Below are positions 1 through 7,903 of a stretch of 64,000 nt of DNA, piece after piece. The stretch is from Streptomyces sp. NBC_01210 (GTDB taxonomy: Bacteria > Actinomycetota > Actinomycetes > Streptomycetales > Streptomycetaceae): the NCBI RefSeq assembly GCF_036010325.1, contig NZ_CP108549.1:3906001-3970000 (forward strand), in the 5' to 3' direction. Each line of letters opens with the position of its first letter. Position 1 is the first letter of the stretch. Below the pieces are notes generated by a model. It was not told the origin of the DNA, ran no database searches, and saw only the letters and a list, made by a program, of their open reading frames with translations. The translations under genes were made by a program, and so were the position numbers.

Positions 1-687
1 CTGATTGGTGGTCGGGATGCCCCCCGCTTCGCGTACCGCGTCCACGCCCGCGTCGTAGGCCACGAGCGTCAGGTCGAGCACGCTCCCGATGGCCTGGCCG
101 CTGTCGAGGAGCCCTTGGACTTCCTTGGCCAGAGAGCACAGGTAACGGCCCTGGGCCATGATCGAGTCGGGTGCGTCGAAAGCTGACACCTTGTCGTTGT
201 CGTCCTCGTCCTTACCGAACTCGTCGAACACGGCCGGGGGCAGCTGCGAGATCCCCTCGGAGCCGTCCGGGCCGACCAGCGTCGCGTTGAAGTTGGACTC
301 CCGCTCGATCTGTGCGGCGATCACGATCGGACCGATCACGTCGCAGATCGCGCCCGCGTTCTGAATGGGTTCCGCCAGATCCGACGGCACCTGGTCGGGG
401 TCCAGTTCACCCTTCCCGTCACCTTCGAACACCTCAAGGATCTCGTTGGCGTCGTCCGCCGGGTCCGAGCCTCCCCCGCCGCCTCCGAACAGCAGGATGA
501 GAGCGATGAGCGGGGCGAGGAGCACCCCGAAACCCCCGATGATGATGATCACGATGACCCCGCCGAGCAGCACGGCGGGCGACATCAGACAGCCGAGACC
601 GCCTGCCGCGCCCAGGGCGATTTTCGTCGCGTTGGCGTTCCCCGACGAGCCGTCGGCCTGACCGCCCGCCCCTGTACCTCCGCTCAT
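1..687 (-). CDS. Membrane-anchored lytic transglycosylase (SLT-like), 3' part cut by window edge
   Basis: The reading frame stays open to the left edge, giving 229 codons of the N-terminus. A polar Gly/Ser start is followed by a long hydrophobic stretch (about residues 23-67), then an extracytoplasmic part with an SLT-like motif, IERESNFNA (residues 127-135, catalytic Glu probably 130), and GSEGISQLPP just after it, as in goose-type/SLT muramidases. The role would be local cleavage of peptidoglycan to let a transenvelope machine pass. It is divergent from the VirB4/TraG operon at 887-9690 and shares its intergenic region. The ATG at 687 has AGGAGGAGAG upstream. Relatives in this context often carry a C-terminal NlpC/P60 domain; this window cannot show it. 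Confidence 0.75.
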   Translation of the reverse strand, partial: MSGGTGAGGQADGSSGNANATKIALGAAGGLGCLMSPAVLLGGVIVIIIIGGFGVLLAPLIALILLFGGGGGGSDPADDANEILEVFEGDGKGELDPDQVPSDLAEPIQNAGAICDVIGPIVIAAQIERESNFNATLVGPDGSEGISQLPPAVFDEFGKDEDDNDKVSAFDAPDSIMAQGRYLCSLAKEVQGLLDSGQAIGSVLDLTLVAYDAGVDAVREAGGIPTTNQ

Positions 688-753
688 GAGCACATCACGC
701 TCTCCTCCTACTTCTCGCTTGTCGTCGCTTGTTCGAAATGAGTCACCGAAGTC

Positions 754-845
754 TTGAACCGGTGCGGGTGGGCTCCCGTTGTGGCTGTCTGACGGATCAC
801 GACGGACTCGAAGAACGCAACGGGACTCGAATTGAACCGGTTCAA
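754..845. promoter_or_regulatory. Candidate operator: TTGAACC palindrome and a half-copy
   Basis: A perfect 14-bp palindrome TTGAACCGGTTCAA lies at 832-845, and a second partial copy TTGAACCGGT at 754-763. Both sit in the 200-bp gap between the divergent transglycosylase (687) and the secretion operon (887). Position and spacing suggest a regulator-binding site; no regulator can be assigned. Confidence 0.4.
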
Positions 846-886
846 AGATGGATGTATCGATCGTCAGGAGAGGGGGTGGGACGCGC

Positions 887-1612
887 ATGAGCGTCCCCTC
901 AGCGGCGCCTACCGGACCGCAGATGTGGGTGCGGGGACCGACCTCCCAGCAGCCCGCCGGGGAGCAGACCGCTCCCGCGCCGACAGGCCCACCGCAGGAA
1001 GTAGCGGAGCGGGCTCCCTACGCGCAGCAGCCGGAAGTCCTGGACCGGCCAACGGTGATGATGCGGCCCGTGTCCACCGAGGAGCCGGGGGACGCCGACC
1101 GGGGCGGGCACCCCGACCCCCAGCAGCAGCCGAGGCAGCCGCAGCGCCCGGGCCGGACCCGGCAACGGGCGCTGTCCGGCGAAGGGGTCGGCTGGGTCGG
1201 GGCGCACGGTGGTGCCGGCGCCAGCACCCTCGCGAAGGTGCTTGGCGGCACCGACATCGGGTGCCGGTGGCCCGACGCGTCCCGGGGCGAGCCGGCCCGG
1301 GTGATGCTGGTGGCGCGGACGCACGCCGACGGTATGCGGGCGGCGTCCAGGGCACTGGACGCCCTTCGTGAGGGGCGGCACCCCAAGGGCATGGAGCTGG
1401 TGGCCCTGGTGCTCGTCGCCGACGCGCCCGGCCGCCTCCCTTTCCCGCTCGCGCGTCGGGTCCGGGTACTGCGCTCCGTCGCACCGGTGCGCCGCGTCTC
1501 GTGGATCCCCGCCTGGCGGATGGGCAAGCAGACGAAGAACCTGCCCAAGGAGGTTTTCCGGCTGGGCGCCCTGGCCGGGACCCGGCCTGCCGAGGCGGGT
1601 GAGCCACGGTGA
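887..1612 (+). CDS. P-loop-like protein of the secretion locus (DUF6668-type)
   Basis: 241 aa. The first 95 residues are Pro/Gln-rich and probably disordered. The globular part starts with GAHGGAGAST (about 105-114), which looks like a MinD/ParA deviant Walker A but has Ala where the nucleotide-binding Lys should be. Proteins of this kind sit at the head of VirB4/TraG-type loci in Streptomyces; I recall them as DUF6668, without being able to check. The ATG at 887 is preferred over an in-frame ATG at 848 because AGGAGAGGGGG (866-876) precedes it. It overlaps the next gene by 4 bp (GTGA), so the two are probably translationally coupled. Function unknown; a scaffolding or degenerate-NTPase role is an inference. 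Confidence 0.7.
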   Translation: MSVPSAAPTGPQMWVRGPTSQQPAGEQTAPAPTGPPQEVAERAPYAQQPEVLDRPTVMMRPVSTEEPGDADRGGHPDPQQQPRQPQRPGRTRQRALSGEGVGWVGAHGGAGASTLAKVLGGTDIGCRWPDASRGEPARVMLVARTHADGMRAASRALDALREGRHPKGMELVALVLVADAPGRLPFPLARRVRVLRSVAPVRRVSWIPAWRMGKQTKNLPKEVFRLGALAGTRPAEAGEPR

Positions 1613-1884
1613 CGGACACGGCCGGCACGGGCGCAACGCTCGCCGCTACCTTCGCCCCCGGCGCTGAAGCGGATCAGCTGCTCGGCATCCTCGCCTGGTG
1701 CGCCACGGCGGCCGGGGTCGGCGGCGTGATCACGGTGGGCCTGATGATGGCGCTCCAGCTCCGCCGCGGTGACCCGGGCGGGGGCGGAGAGCACTACCGA
1801 GGCTTCTTCTTCGTCATGCTCGCATGCGTCCTGGCCAGTACCGCGGGACCGATCGTGACCTTTCTCGGCCCGCTCTCGCTCTGA
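1609..1884 (+). CDS. Small two-helix membrane protein, VirB2/TrbC-like position (copy 1)
   Basis: 91 aa, GTG start inside the stop of the preceding gene. Two hydrophobic segments (about 23-48 and 65-88) are joined by a short polar basic loop, LQLRRGDPGGGGEHYRG. The order, size and topology match the pilin-like VirB2/TrbC subunits of type IV secretion loci, although sequence similarity cannot be tested here. It is a clear paralogue of the gene at 2096: LGILAWCATAAGVGGV versus LGIAAWAGTAAGVAGV, followed by a similar second helix ending in STAGPIV/ATAGPLV. Its assignment as a pilin-like subunit is inferred. Confidence 0.7.
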   Translation: MTDTAGTGATLAATFAPGAEADQLLGILAWCATAAGVGGVITVGLMMALQLRRGDPGGGGEHYRGFFFVMLACVLASTAGPIVTFLGPLSL

Positions 1885-2095
1885 GCAACTGCCAGGGCCC
1901 GCCGGAGGGTTCCATGGGCAGGCCCCGGAACCTTCCGGTCCGTAGGGCCCGTACCACCCGCACCGCTCTGCCGGCCTTCCCGGGCCTTCCCGAATCCTCC
2001 GGGCCGCCTGGACTCCCGGACTGTGCGGGACCCCCTCTTTCCTCTTCCTTTCCTCAGCCACGCGTCAGTGGCGAACGACCTCGCAGGAGATTCCC

Positions 2096-2374
2096 ATGAA
2101 GATGATCACGCCTTTTCTGATCAAGGCCGCGGTGCCCAGTCCGGTGCGCAAGGCACCGCCCGAGCTAACGGGCAAGGTGGACACGGTGCTCGGCATAGCC
2201 GCATGGGCAGGCACCGCCGCCGGTGTCGCGGGCGTTCTGATCACCGGCGCGATGATGGCCATCTCCCTGAAGCGCGGCGAGAGTTCCGAGCACATGGGCC
2301 GCCTCGGCATGGTGCTGGGCGGCTGTGTGTTGGTTGCCACCGCGGGCCCGCTGGTCGGATTCGTCTTCAACTGA
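2096..2374 (+). CDS. Small two-helix membrane protein, VirB2/TrbC-like position (copy 2)
   Basis: 92 aa, paralogue of the gene at 1609-1884. A 20-residue basic N-terminal segment (MKMITPFLIKAAVP...) is followed by two membrane helices (about 30-54 and 70-90) joined by SLKRGESSEHMGR. The ATG at 2096 is preceded by GCAGGAGATTCCC. A 211-bp gap separates it from copy 1, so it may have its own promoter. Two copies could form a heteromeric membrane structure or reflect recent duplication. Function is unknown beyond its place in the secretion operon. Confidence 0.75.
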   Translation: MKMITPFLIKAAVPSPVRKAPPELTGKVDTVLGIAAWAGTAAGVAGVLITGAMMAISLKRGESSEHMGRLGMVLGGCVLVATAGPLVGFVFN

Positions 2375-2392
2375 CCAGAGAGGTCGGACATC

Positions 2393-3157
2393 GTGTTCAG
2401 ACGCAATCGGAGGAATGCCGGGGCGGAGTCACCGTTCTGGAAGCAGCAGGGATGGATCCTGTCTGCGACCTTTCTCGCCGTCGCTCTCGTCATGGCGGGG
2501 GTCACCTGGCTGACGACGGGCGACGACGAGCAGGCCGATCGGGACATGGCCGCCGGAAAGAAGGGGCCGCTGTCCTCCCCCGCCGCGAAGGGCGGTGAGG
2601 GGCAGCGCGGCGACGGCCGGCCGGACGGCTGCCGCACCGACGACAGCGACGAAGCGAAGCCGACGGCGCCACCCGACGACATCGAGTGGCGGCCCCTCGG
2701 CGTCTCGAAAGTTCCCGTGTCGACCTCGGCGGGCCCGCTCAGGTCCAGCGGTCCGGTCATGTGGTGCTTCGCCCATACACCCATGGGCGCGGTGACGGCC
2801 GCGCACATCATTCCCACACACATGAGCGGCAGCGACTGGCGCACCGTCACCGAGCAGCAGGTGGTGGCGGGGCCCGGGCGGGACATTTTCGTGGCCCAGC
2901 GGTCCACCGTCCCGGAGACGGCTCAGAACGGGAGTGCTGTCGGCTCCTACGCGGGCTTCGCAGTGGCCTCGTACTCCCCGGACGCCGCCAAGGTGCAACT
3001 CCTCATCAAAAACGGTTCGGGCGGCTACGGATCGACCTTCGTCGCCGTGAAGTGGGAGGGCGGTGACTGGAAGGTGCAGCCCAAGTCGAACGGATCTCTC
3101 TACACGTCGATGACGACCGTGATGGGAAACGCCGGATTCATCATGTGGAAGGTGTGA
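2393..3157 (+). CDS. Single-pass protein with VirB8/TcpC-like layout
   Basis: 254 aa, GTG start 18 bp after the previous stop. A basic cytoplasmic tail (MFRRNRRNAG) precedes one membrane helix (about 21-42), a polar linker rich in Asp/Glu/Lys/Ala (45-100), and a soluble outer domain with alternating beta-type segments (GSAVGSYAGFAVASYSPDAA, then VQLLIKNG and STFVAVKWEGGDWKVQ). This resembles the NTF2-like periplasmic domain of VirB8/TcpC proteins, which scaffold type IV secretion channels. The similarity is by topology and texture, not alignment. It lies between the pilin-like and TrbL-like genes, with a 1-bp spacing to the next start. Confidence 0.65.
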   Translation: MFRRNRRNAGAESPFWKQQGWILSATFLAVALVMAGVTWLTTGDDEQADRDMAAGKKGPLSSPAAKGGEGQRGDGRPDGCRTDDSDEAKPTAPPDDIEWRPLGVSKVPVSTSAGPLRSSGPVMWCFAHTPMGAVTAAHIIPTHMSGSDWRTVTEQQVVAGPGRDIFVAQRSTVPETAQNGSAVGSYAGFAVASYSPDAAKVQLLIKNGSGGYGSTFVAVKWEGGDWKVQPKSNGSLYTSMTTVMGNAGFIMWKV

Positions 3158-3158
3158 C

Positions 3159-4370
3159 ATGGCGTGCCCTACCGGAAACCCTCTTGCCGACGCCGTCGTA
3201 GGTTTCTTCTCCTTCCTCGGCAACCCGATCGGCACCATCGTCGAGGGCATCGCCAACGCCGTGCTCGCAGGCGCGATCGCGGTCTTCGGTGAGCTGACCA
3301 CCTCCATCCCCACGCTCTCCGCGTCCGGGACCTCGCAGCAGGTCAACCAACAGACACAGTGGGTCGTCGTCTATACGGCGGTCGGCTCACTGATCTTCGC
3401 CTCGATCCGGATGGCTCTCGAACGGCGCGGGGAGGCGGGGGCGACCGCGCTCAAGGGCCTGCTCCGGGTGATCCTGGTGGCAGGCGCCGCGACCACGGTG
3501 GTGACCCTTCTGGCGGGCCTCTCCGACCGGTACGCCGACTTCCTCTTCAAGAAGGGTGCCTACGAGCAGCTGACCAGCAACATCGGCTGCCAGGAAGGCA
3601 ACGGCATCGAGTCGTTCCTGCTGCTCGTCCTCGCTTTCCTCCTGCTCATCGCCGCCATCCTGCACACCATCCTGCTCTATATCCGCCTCGGCGTGATGAT
3701 CGTGCTGCTGGGCACGCTGCCGCTGGCCGCAGCGGCGTCCATGACGGACTGGGGCAACGGCTGGTGGCGCAAGCACATCGGCTGGATGATCGCCTGGCTG
3801 CTCTACAAGCCCGCGGCCGGACTGGTCATGTACGCCGGCTCGGCGATGATCTCGGACGGTCCCGACAACGACATCCACGAACGGATCGCCGGTATCGGCG
3901 TGATGCTTCTGTCGGCCGTCGCCCTGCCCGCGCTGCTCAAGCTGGTCGTGCCCGCGACCGCGGCGCTCGGCGGCGGAGGCGCCGTGGGGAAGGGAATGGC
4001 GACCATGGGCGGCGCCGTCGCCTCCGGGGCCAAATCGCTCGGTACCGGCTCCTCCTCCGCCGGCCAGGGTGGATCCGCGGGAAGCACCGGGCCTTTGGGC
4101 GCTTCGGGCGGTTCGGGATCCTCCGGTTCCTCCGGCGGTGCGGGTTCCGCGGGCGGCGCCGGCGCGGCCGGTCAACAAGGCGGTGCGACTGGAGGCGCCG
4201 CCGGCGGTGGTGCGGCAGGAGGCGCCGCCGGTGGTGCGGGAGCTGCGGCGGCCGCCGCGGGTCCCGCCGGTGCGGCGCTCGGTGCGGCGATCGGCGTTGT
4301 CCAGGGAGTGGGGCAGGTGGCGGCCGGCGCCTTGGACGGAGCCGACGGGGACGCGGGCCACAACAGGTAG
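3159..4370 (+). CDS. Polytopic membrane protein, TrbL/VirB6-like
   Basis: 403 aa. The N-terminus has a helix near the membrane interface, and residues about 65-270 contain five to six membrane segments, including LLLVLAFLLLIAAILHTIL and YIRLGVMIVLLGTLPLAAAA. A conserved-looking GNGWWRKHIGWMIAWLLYKP patch follows, typical of TrbL/VirB6 channel proteins. The last 130 residues are almost only Gly, Ala and Ser and probably disordered, also a TrbL-family habit. The ATG at 3159 lies 1 bp after the previous stop. It should form the inner-membrane pore of the secretion complex together with the ATPases downstream (inference from family and order). Confidence 0.75.
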   Translation: MACPTGNPLADAVVGFFSFLGNPIGTIVEGIANAVLAGAIAVFGELTTSIPTLSASGTSQQVNQQTQWVVVYTAVGSLIFASIRMALERRGEAGATALKGLLRVILVAGAATTVVTLLAGLSDRYADFLFKKGAYEQLTSNIGCQEGNGIESFLLLVLAFLLLIAAILHTILLYIRLGVMIVLLGTLPLAAAASMTDWGNGWWRKHIGWMIAWLLYKPAAGLVMYAGSAMISDGPDNDIHERIAGIGVMLLSAVALPALLKLVVPATAALGGGGAVGKGMATMGGAVASGAKSLGTGSSSAGQGGSAGSTGPLGASGGSGSSGSSGGAGSAGGAGAAGQQGGATGGAAGGGAAGGAAGGAGAAAAAAGPAGAALGAAIGVVQGVGQVAAGALDGADGDAGHNR

Positions 4371-4571
4371 CGGTGGCTGCGCCGGCGCGTACCGCCACCG
4401 GGCGGGAGGGCGGGCCCACCAGGGTCATGCCCCCGGCCCGGTCCCGTCCGTCGGCCCGGCCCAGCCCCGGCACATGGCCGCAGTCCCGCCGCCCGGCGAT
4501 CCGGCAGTACGTCCGCAAACAAAGCAGCCAACGCACCAGACAACGAAACAGATATGGAAGGAAGCAGAACC

Positions 4572-6065
4572 ATGGCTACGGAAGCCGTTACGCATCCCAC
4601 CTACGGGAACTGGCGCCGGCCCAGGAGGCCAGGGCTCGGCCCGCTCGGTCTGATCGGCACCTTCGGAGTGTTCGGCGGGCTGGTCCTGGTGCTGCTCGCG
4701 TCGCTGGTCTCGCTGATCGCCGCCCTTGTGGTGCTTGTCCCGCTCGTCGTCGTACTCACCCCGCTGACTCTGCGGACCCAGGACGGGCGCAACCTCTACC
4801 AGCTGATCGCCCTGCGCATCGGCTGGATGCGCCGTAAGTCCAAGGGCGCGCACGTCTATGTCTCCGGTCCGCTGTCACAGCGCCCCGGCGGCCGGTTCCG
4901 GCCCCCCGGCCTACTGAACCGGGTGACCGTCAGCGAGGGCCGGGACGCGTACGACCGTCCCTTCGGCGTGTTGCACCACCGCAACCGCAACCTCTACACC
5001 GTCGTCCTCGGCTGCGAACCGGACGGTGGCTCCCTGGTCGATCCCGACCAGGTGGACGTCTGGGTGGCGATGTGGGGCGAGTGGCTGGCCCGGCTGGCCC
5101 ACGAGCCGGGACTGCGCGGCGCCGCCGTCATCATCGAGACGGCCCCCGATCCGGGTACCCGGCTGGCCACCGAAGTGCTGCCCCGGATCTCGCCGGACGC
5201 GCCGCCCGCCGCGCGCGCGGTGATGGAGGAAGTCGTCCAGCGCTACCCGTCCGCCTCCTCCGAGATGCACACCTACATCACCCTCACCTACGGCATCCCG
5301 CCGGGCCAGAAGCGCAAGCACGAGGACGTGATCACCGACCTGGCGATCCGTATTCCGGGGCTTCTCAGCGGACTGGTCGGGGCCGGCGGAGGCTCGGCGT
5401 ATCCGCTGTCCGCGGAGCGGATCGCCGAGGTCGTACGGGTGGCCTACGACCCGGCCGTCGCGGCGGACGTCCTCAGCGCGCGGGCCCAGCACGGCGGCAC
5501 CGGATTGGAGTGGGAGGACGCGGGACCGGCCGCCTGCGTCGAGACGGTCGACGCGTACCAGCACGACTCCGGGGTCTCCCGCAGCTGGATGCTCACCCTC
5601 GCCCCACGCGGCACGGTGCGCTCCAGTGTGATGCGCGGCATGCTGGAGGCCGCCCCGGGGACCCGTCGCAAGCGGGTCGCTCTGCTCTACCGGCCCATCG
5701 ACCCCGCGACCTCGGCGCGCATTGTCGAGGCGGATCGCCGCAGCGCCCAGTTCATGGCCACTTCCGGGCGCGGCATGGTGCAGGCCCGTGCGGCTTCCGA
5801 GGTGCGGGCGGCCGAGCAGACAGCCGCGGAGGAGGCGTCGGGCGCGGGTCTCGTGGAGTTCTCGCTGATGCTCACTGTCACCGTCGACTCCGCCGACCAG
5901 CTCGGCGACGCGAGCGTGTCCGTACGCAACCTCCTGGCCACCTCGCGCGTTTCGATGCGCCCGGCAGACCGGATGCAGGCCGCGGCGTTCAGTTGCACCT
6001 TGCCCACCGGGATTCTTCCGTGGGAGCAGACACTGGTCCCGCACGAGCTCCAGGAGGCGCTGTGA
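4572..6065 (+). CDS. SCO6880-type membrane protein of VirB4/TraG loci
   Basis: 497 aa. Residues about 20-65 form two adjacent membrane helices (LIGTFGVFGGLVLVLLASLV and IAALVVLVPLVVVLTPL). A soluble region follows with HHRNRNLYTVVLGCEPDGGS and a long alpha/beta part (MLTVTVDSADQLGDASVSVR) resembling the N-terminal half of VirB4-type proteins but without nucleotide-binding motifs. The layout matches the family annotated as SCO6880 in Streptomyces. ATG 4572 is preferred to an ATG at 4554 because GGAAGGAAG lies 8-10 bp upstream. It overlaps the VirB4-like gene by 4 bp (GTGA). It may act as the non-catalytic membrane partner that docks VirB4; this is an inference. Confidence 0.8.
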   Translation: MATEAVTHPTYGNWRRPRRPGLGPLGLIGTFGVFGGLVLVLLASLVSLIAALVVLVPLVVVLTPLTLRTQDGRNLYQLIALRIGWMRRKSKGAHVYVSGPLSQRPGGRFRPPGLLNRVTVSEGRDAYDRPFGVLHHRNRNLYTVVLGCEPDGGSLVDPDQVDVWVAMWGEWLARLAHEPGLRGAAVIIETAPDPGTRLATEVLPRISPDAPPAARAVMEEVVQRYPSASSEMHTYITLTYGIPPGQKRKHEDVITDLAIRIPGLLSGLVGAGGGSAYPLSAERIAEVVRVAYDPAVAADVLSARAQHGGTGLEWEDAGPAACVETVDAYQHDSGVSRSWMLTLAPRGTVRSSVMRGMLEAAPGTRRKRVALLYRPIDPATSARIVEADRRSAQFMATSGRGMVQARAASEVRAAEQTAAEEASGAGLVEFSLMLTVTVDSADQLGDASVSVRNLLATSRVSMRPADRMQAAAFSCTLPTGILPWEQTLVPHELQEAL

Positions 6066-7903
6066 GCGGGAACCGTTCTCAGGAGCGTGTCCTGGACCTC
6101 GGCGCGGGCTGGGCGCCGGGGGCGTCCGGCGCCACCACCGCTCTGAGCGGCATCACCGTCACGGATGCGGACACGCAGGACGACACCAAGAAGGGTGGCC
6201 GGAAAAAGACCAGGAAAAAGGCCAGGAAGCAAACCAGGAAGGAGGCCAAAAGGGAGAGCGGGGAGGAGAGCAAGGGCGGGGGCAAGGACCACTCCGCCCG
6301 ACGGGTCCGTGAACAGTACGTGCCCCCCCGCGGCTGGCCCGGCCCCGGCGGCGGCCGGGTCGGCTATATGGATCCGCCGACCATGTGGCGCGCCACCACC
6401 GTGCAGGCGTGTGGGCTGTGGCCGTTCGCGGCCGGTTCCGGTGCGCCGATGACCGGAGTGCCGCTCGGGCAGCACCTGTTCACCGGGGCGACGGTGTGCG
6501 GCGACCCGCTGTCGTGGTTCACCCGGGCCCGGTACATCTCCAACCCGTCCCTTTTCATGCTGGGCATGCCTGGTCTGGGGAAGTCGACTCTCGTCAACCG
6601 GATGCTTATCGGGCTGTCCGCCACGGGTGTGGTGCCGCTGGTGCTCGGTGACCTCAAGCCGGACTACGCGGACACCGTACGGGCCCTGGGCGGTCAGGTG
6701 ATCTCCATCGGGCGCGGCCTGGGTGGCATCAACGTCCTCGACCCGGGCGCGATGGGAGCCGCCGCCGCACGTATCGGCGGCGAGGCGGGCCGGATGCTGA
6801 TCGCCGAGACCCACGGACGTGTCCTCAACATGGTGGCCGCGCTGATCACGATCGTGCGCGGGCGGCCGATGGACGACCACGAGCAGTCGGTGCTCTCCGC
6901 GTGTCTGCACCATCTGCGCGAACACACCCCACAGGGCCGCACCTTGCTCCTGCCCGACCTGCTCAGGGTCCTCAACGAGGGACCGGACCGGGTGCGCGCG
7001 GTCACCCTGGACCGCGGTGACGACGGCCGGTACCGCGACGCGGTCGATCCGCTGCACCGCTCGCTGCTGGGCATCCTGGACGGGCCGTTGGGCGGCACCT
7101 TCGCCTCGGACACCTCGACCCGCATCAATCCCGATGCCCCTGCCGTGTGCATCGACATCTCCCGTATCGGCGAGGCAGACACTCAGCTGACGGCGGCCGC
7201 GATGCTCGCGGCCTGGTCGGACGGGCTCGGTACGGTCGCGGCCTCACACGCCCTGGCGGACGCCGGACTCGCGCCCCGGCGCTGGTTCTTCACCGTCCTC
7301 GACGAGCTGTGGCGTCCGCTGCGCGCCGCCTCCGGCATCGTCGACCGCATCGACGCCCTGACCCGCCTCAACCGCTCCCTCGGTCTGGGCGACGCGAAGA
7401 TCACTCACACCCTGAAGGACGCCGAGGCACTGGGCACCGATTCGGACCGGGCCAAGGCCCGGGGCTTCGTCGAGCGGGCCGGCATGGTGGTGTGCGCGGG
7501 CCTGCCGCGGGCCGAGATGGAGGAGCTGGGCAAAATCGTGGGCCTGTCCCGGCGGGAGATCGAGCTGGTCTCGTCCTGGTCCTCGCCGCCCGGCTGGGCG
7601 AGCACCGGGGCGAATGAGGAGCCGCCGGGGCGCGGCCGGTTCCTGATCAAGGTAGGCGGGCGGCCCGGTATTCCGATCAAGGTCGCCATCACCGACACGG
7701 AACAGGGGCTGCACGACACCAACACCCGCTGGACCTCCAACGGGTACGCCGAGGAGCGGGCGGCCGAGCGAGCCGCGGCCGAGGCAGCCGCGGTCGCCGC
7801 CGGTCCCGGCCCCGGTCCCGCTCTCGAAGACCTCGGCCCCGCCGTGGACCTGTCCCGTCCCGCCGTGGACCTGTCCGATCCGTCGAGCAGGTGGACCGCG
7901 TGA
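6062..7903 (+). CDS. VirB4/TraC-like secretion ATPase
   Basis: 613 aa. The GTG start overlaps the upstream stop; translation further upstream in this frame is a shadow of the SCO6880-type gene. A Lys/Arg/Glu-rich basic segment (about 40-75) precedes the ATPase core. Walker A is GMPGLGKST (about 168-176), followed by VPLVLGDLKPDYADTV. Walker B is FTVLDELW (about 410), and SLGLGDAKITHTLKD follows it, as in VirB4/TraG C-terminal domains. The protein should power assembly of or transport through the type IV secretion-like channel from the cytoplasmic face. It overlaps traG-like DNA by 4 bp, so stoichiometric co-translation is likely. Confidence 0.85.
   Translation: MSGNRSQERVLDLGAGWAPGASGATTALSGITVTDADTQDDTKKGGRKKTRKKARKQTRKEAKRESGEESKGGGKDHSARRVREQYVPPRGWPGPGGGRVGYMDPPTMWRATTVQACGLWPFAAGSGAPMTGVPLGQHLFTGATVCGDPLSWFTRARYISNPSLFMLGMPGLGKSTLVNRMLIGLSATGVVPLVLGDLKPDYADTVRALGGQVISIGRGLGGINVLDPGAMGAAAARIGGEAGRMLIAETHGRVLNMVAALITIVRGRPMDDHEQSVLSACLHHLREHTPQGRTLLLPDLLRVLNEGPDRVRAVTLDRGDDGRYRDAVDPLHRSLLGILDGPLGGTFASDTSTRINPDAPAVCIDISRIGEADTQLTAAAMLAAWSDGLGTVAASHALADAGLAPRRWFFTVLDELWRPLRAASGIVDRIDALTRLNRSLGLGDAKITHTLKDAEALGTDSDRAKARGFVERAGMVVCAGLPRAEMEELGKIVGLSRREIELVSSWSSPPGWASTGANEEPPGRGRFLIKVGGRPGIPIKVAITDTEQGLHDTNTRWTSNGYAEERAAERAAAEAAAVAAGPGPGPALEDLGPAVDLSRPAVDLSDPSSRWTA

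Noticed and set aside
5072..6061. 330 extra codons upstream of the VirB4-like ATPase
   Set aside because: Out-of-frame reading of the SCO6880-type gene; the GTG at 6062 with a GTGA overlap is the natural start.
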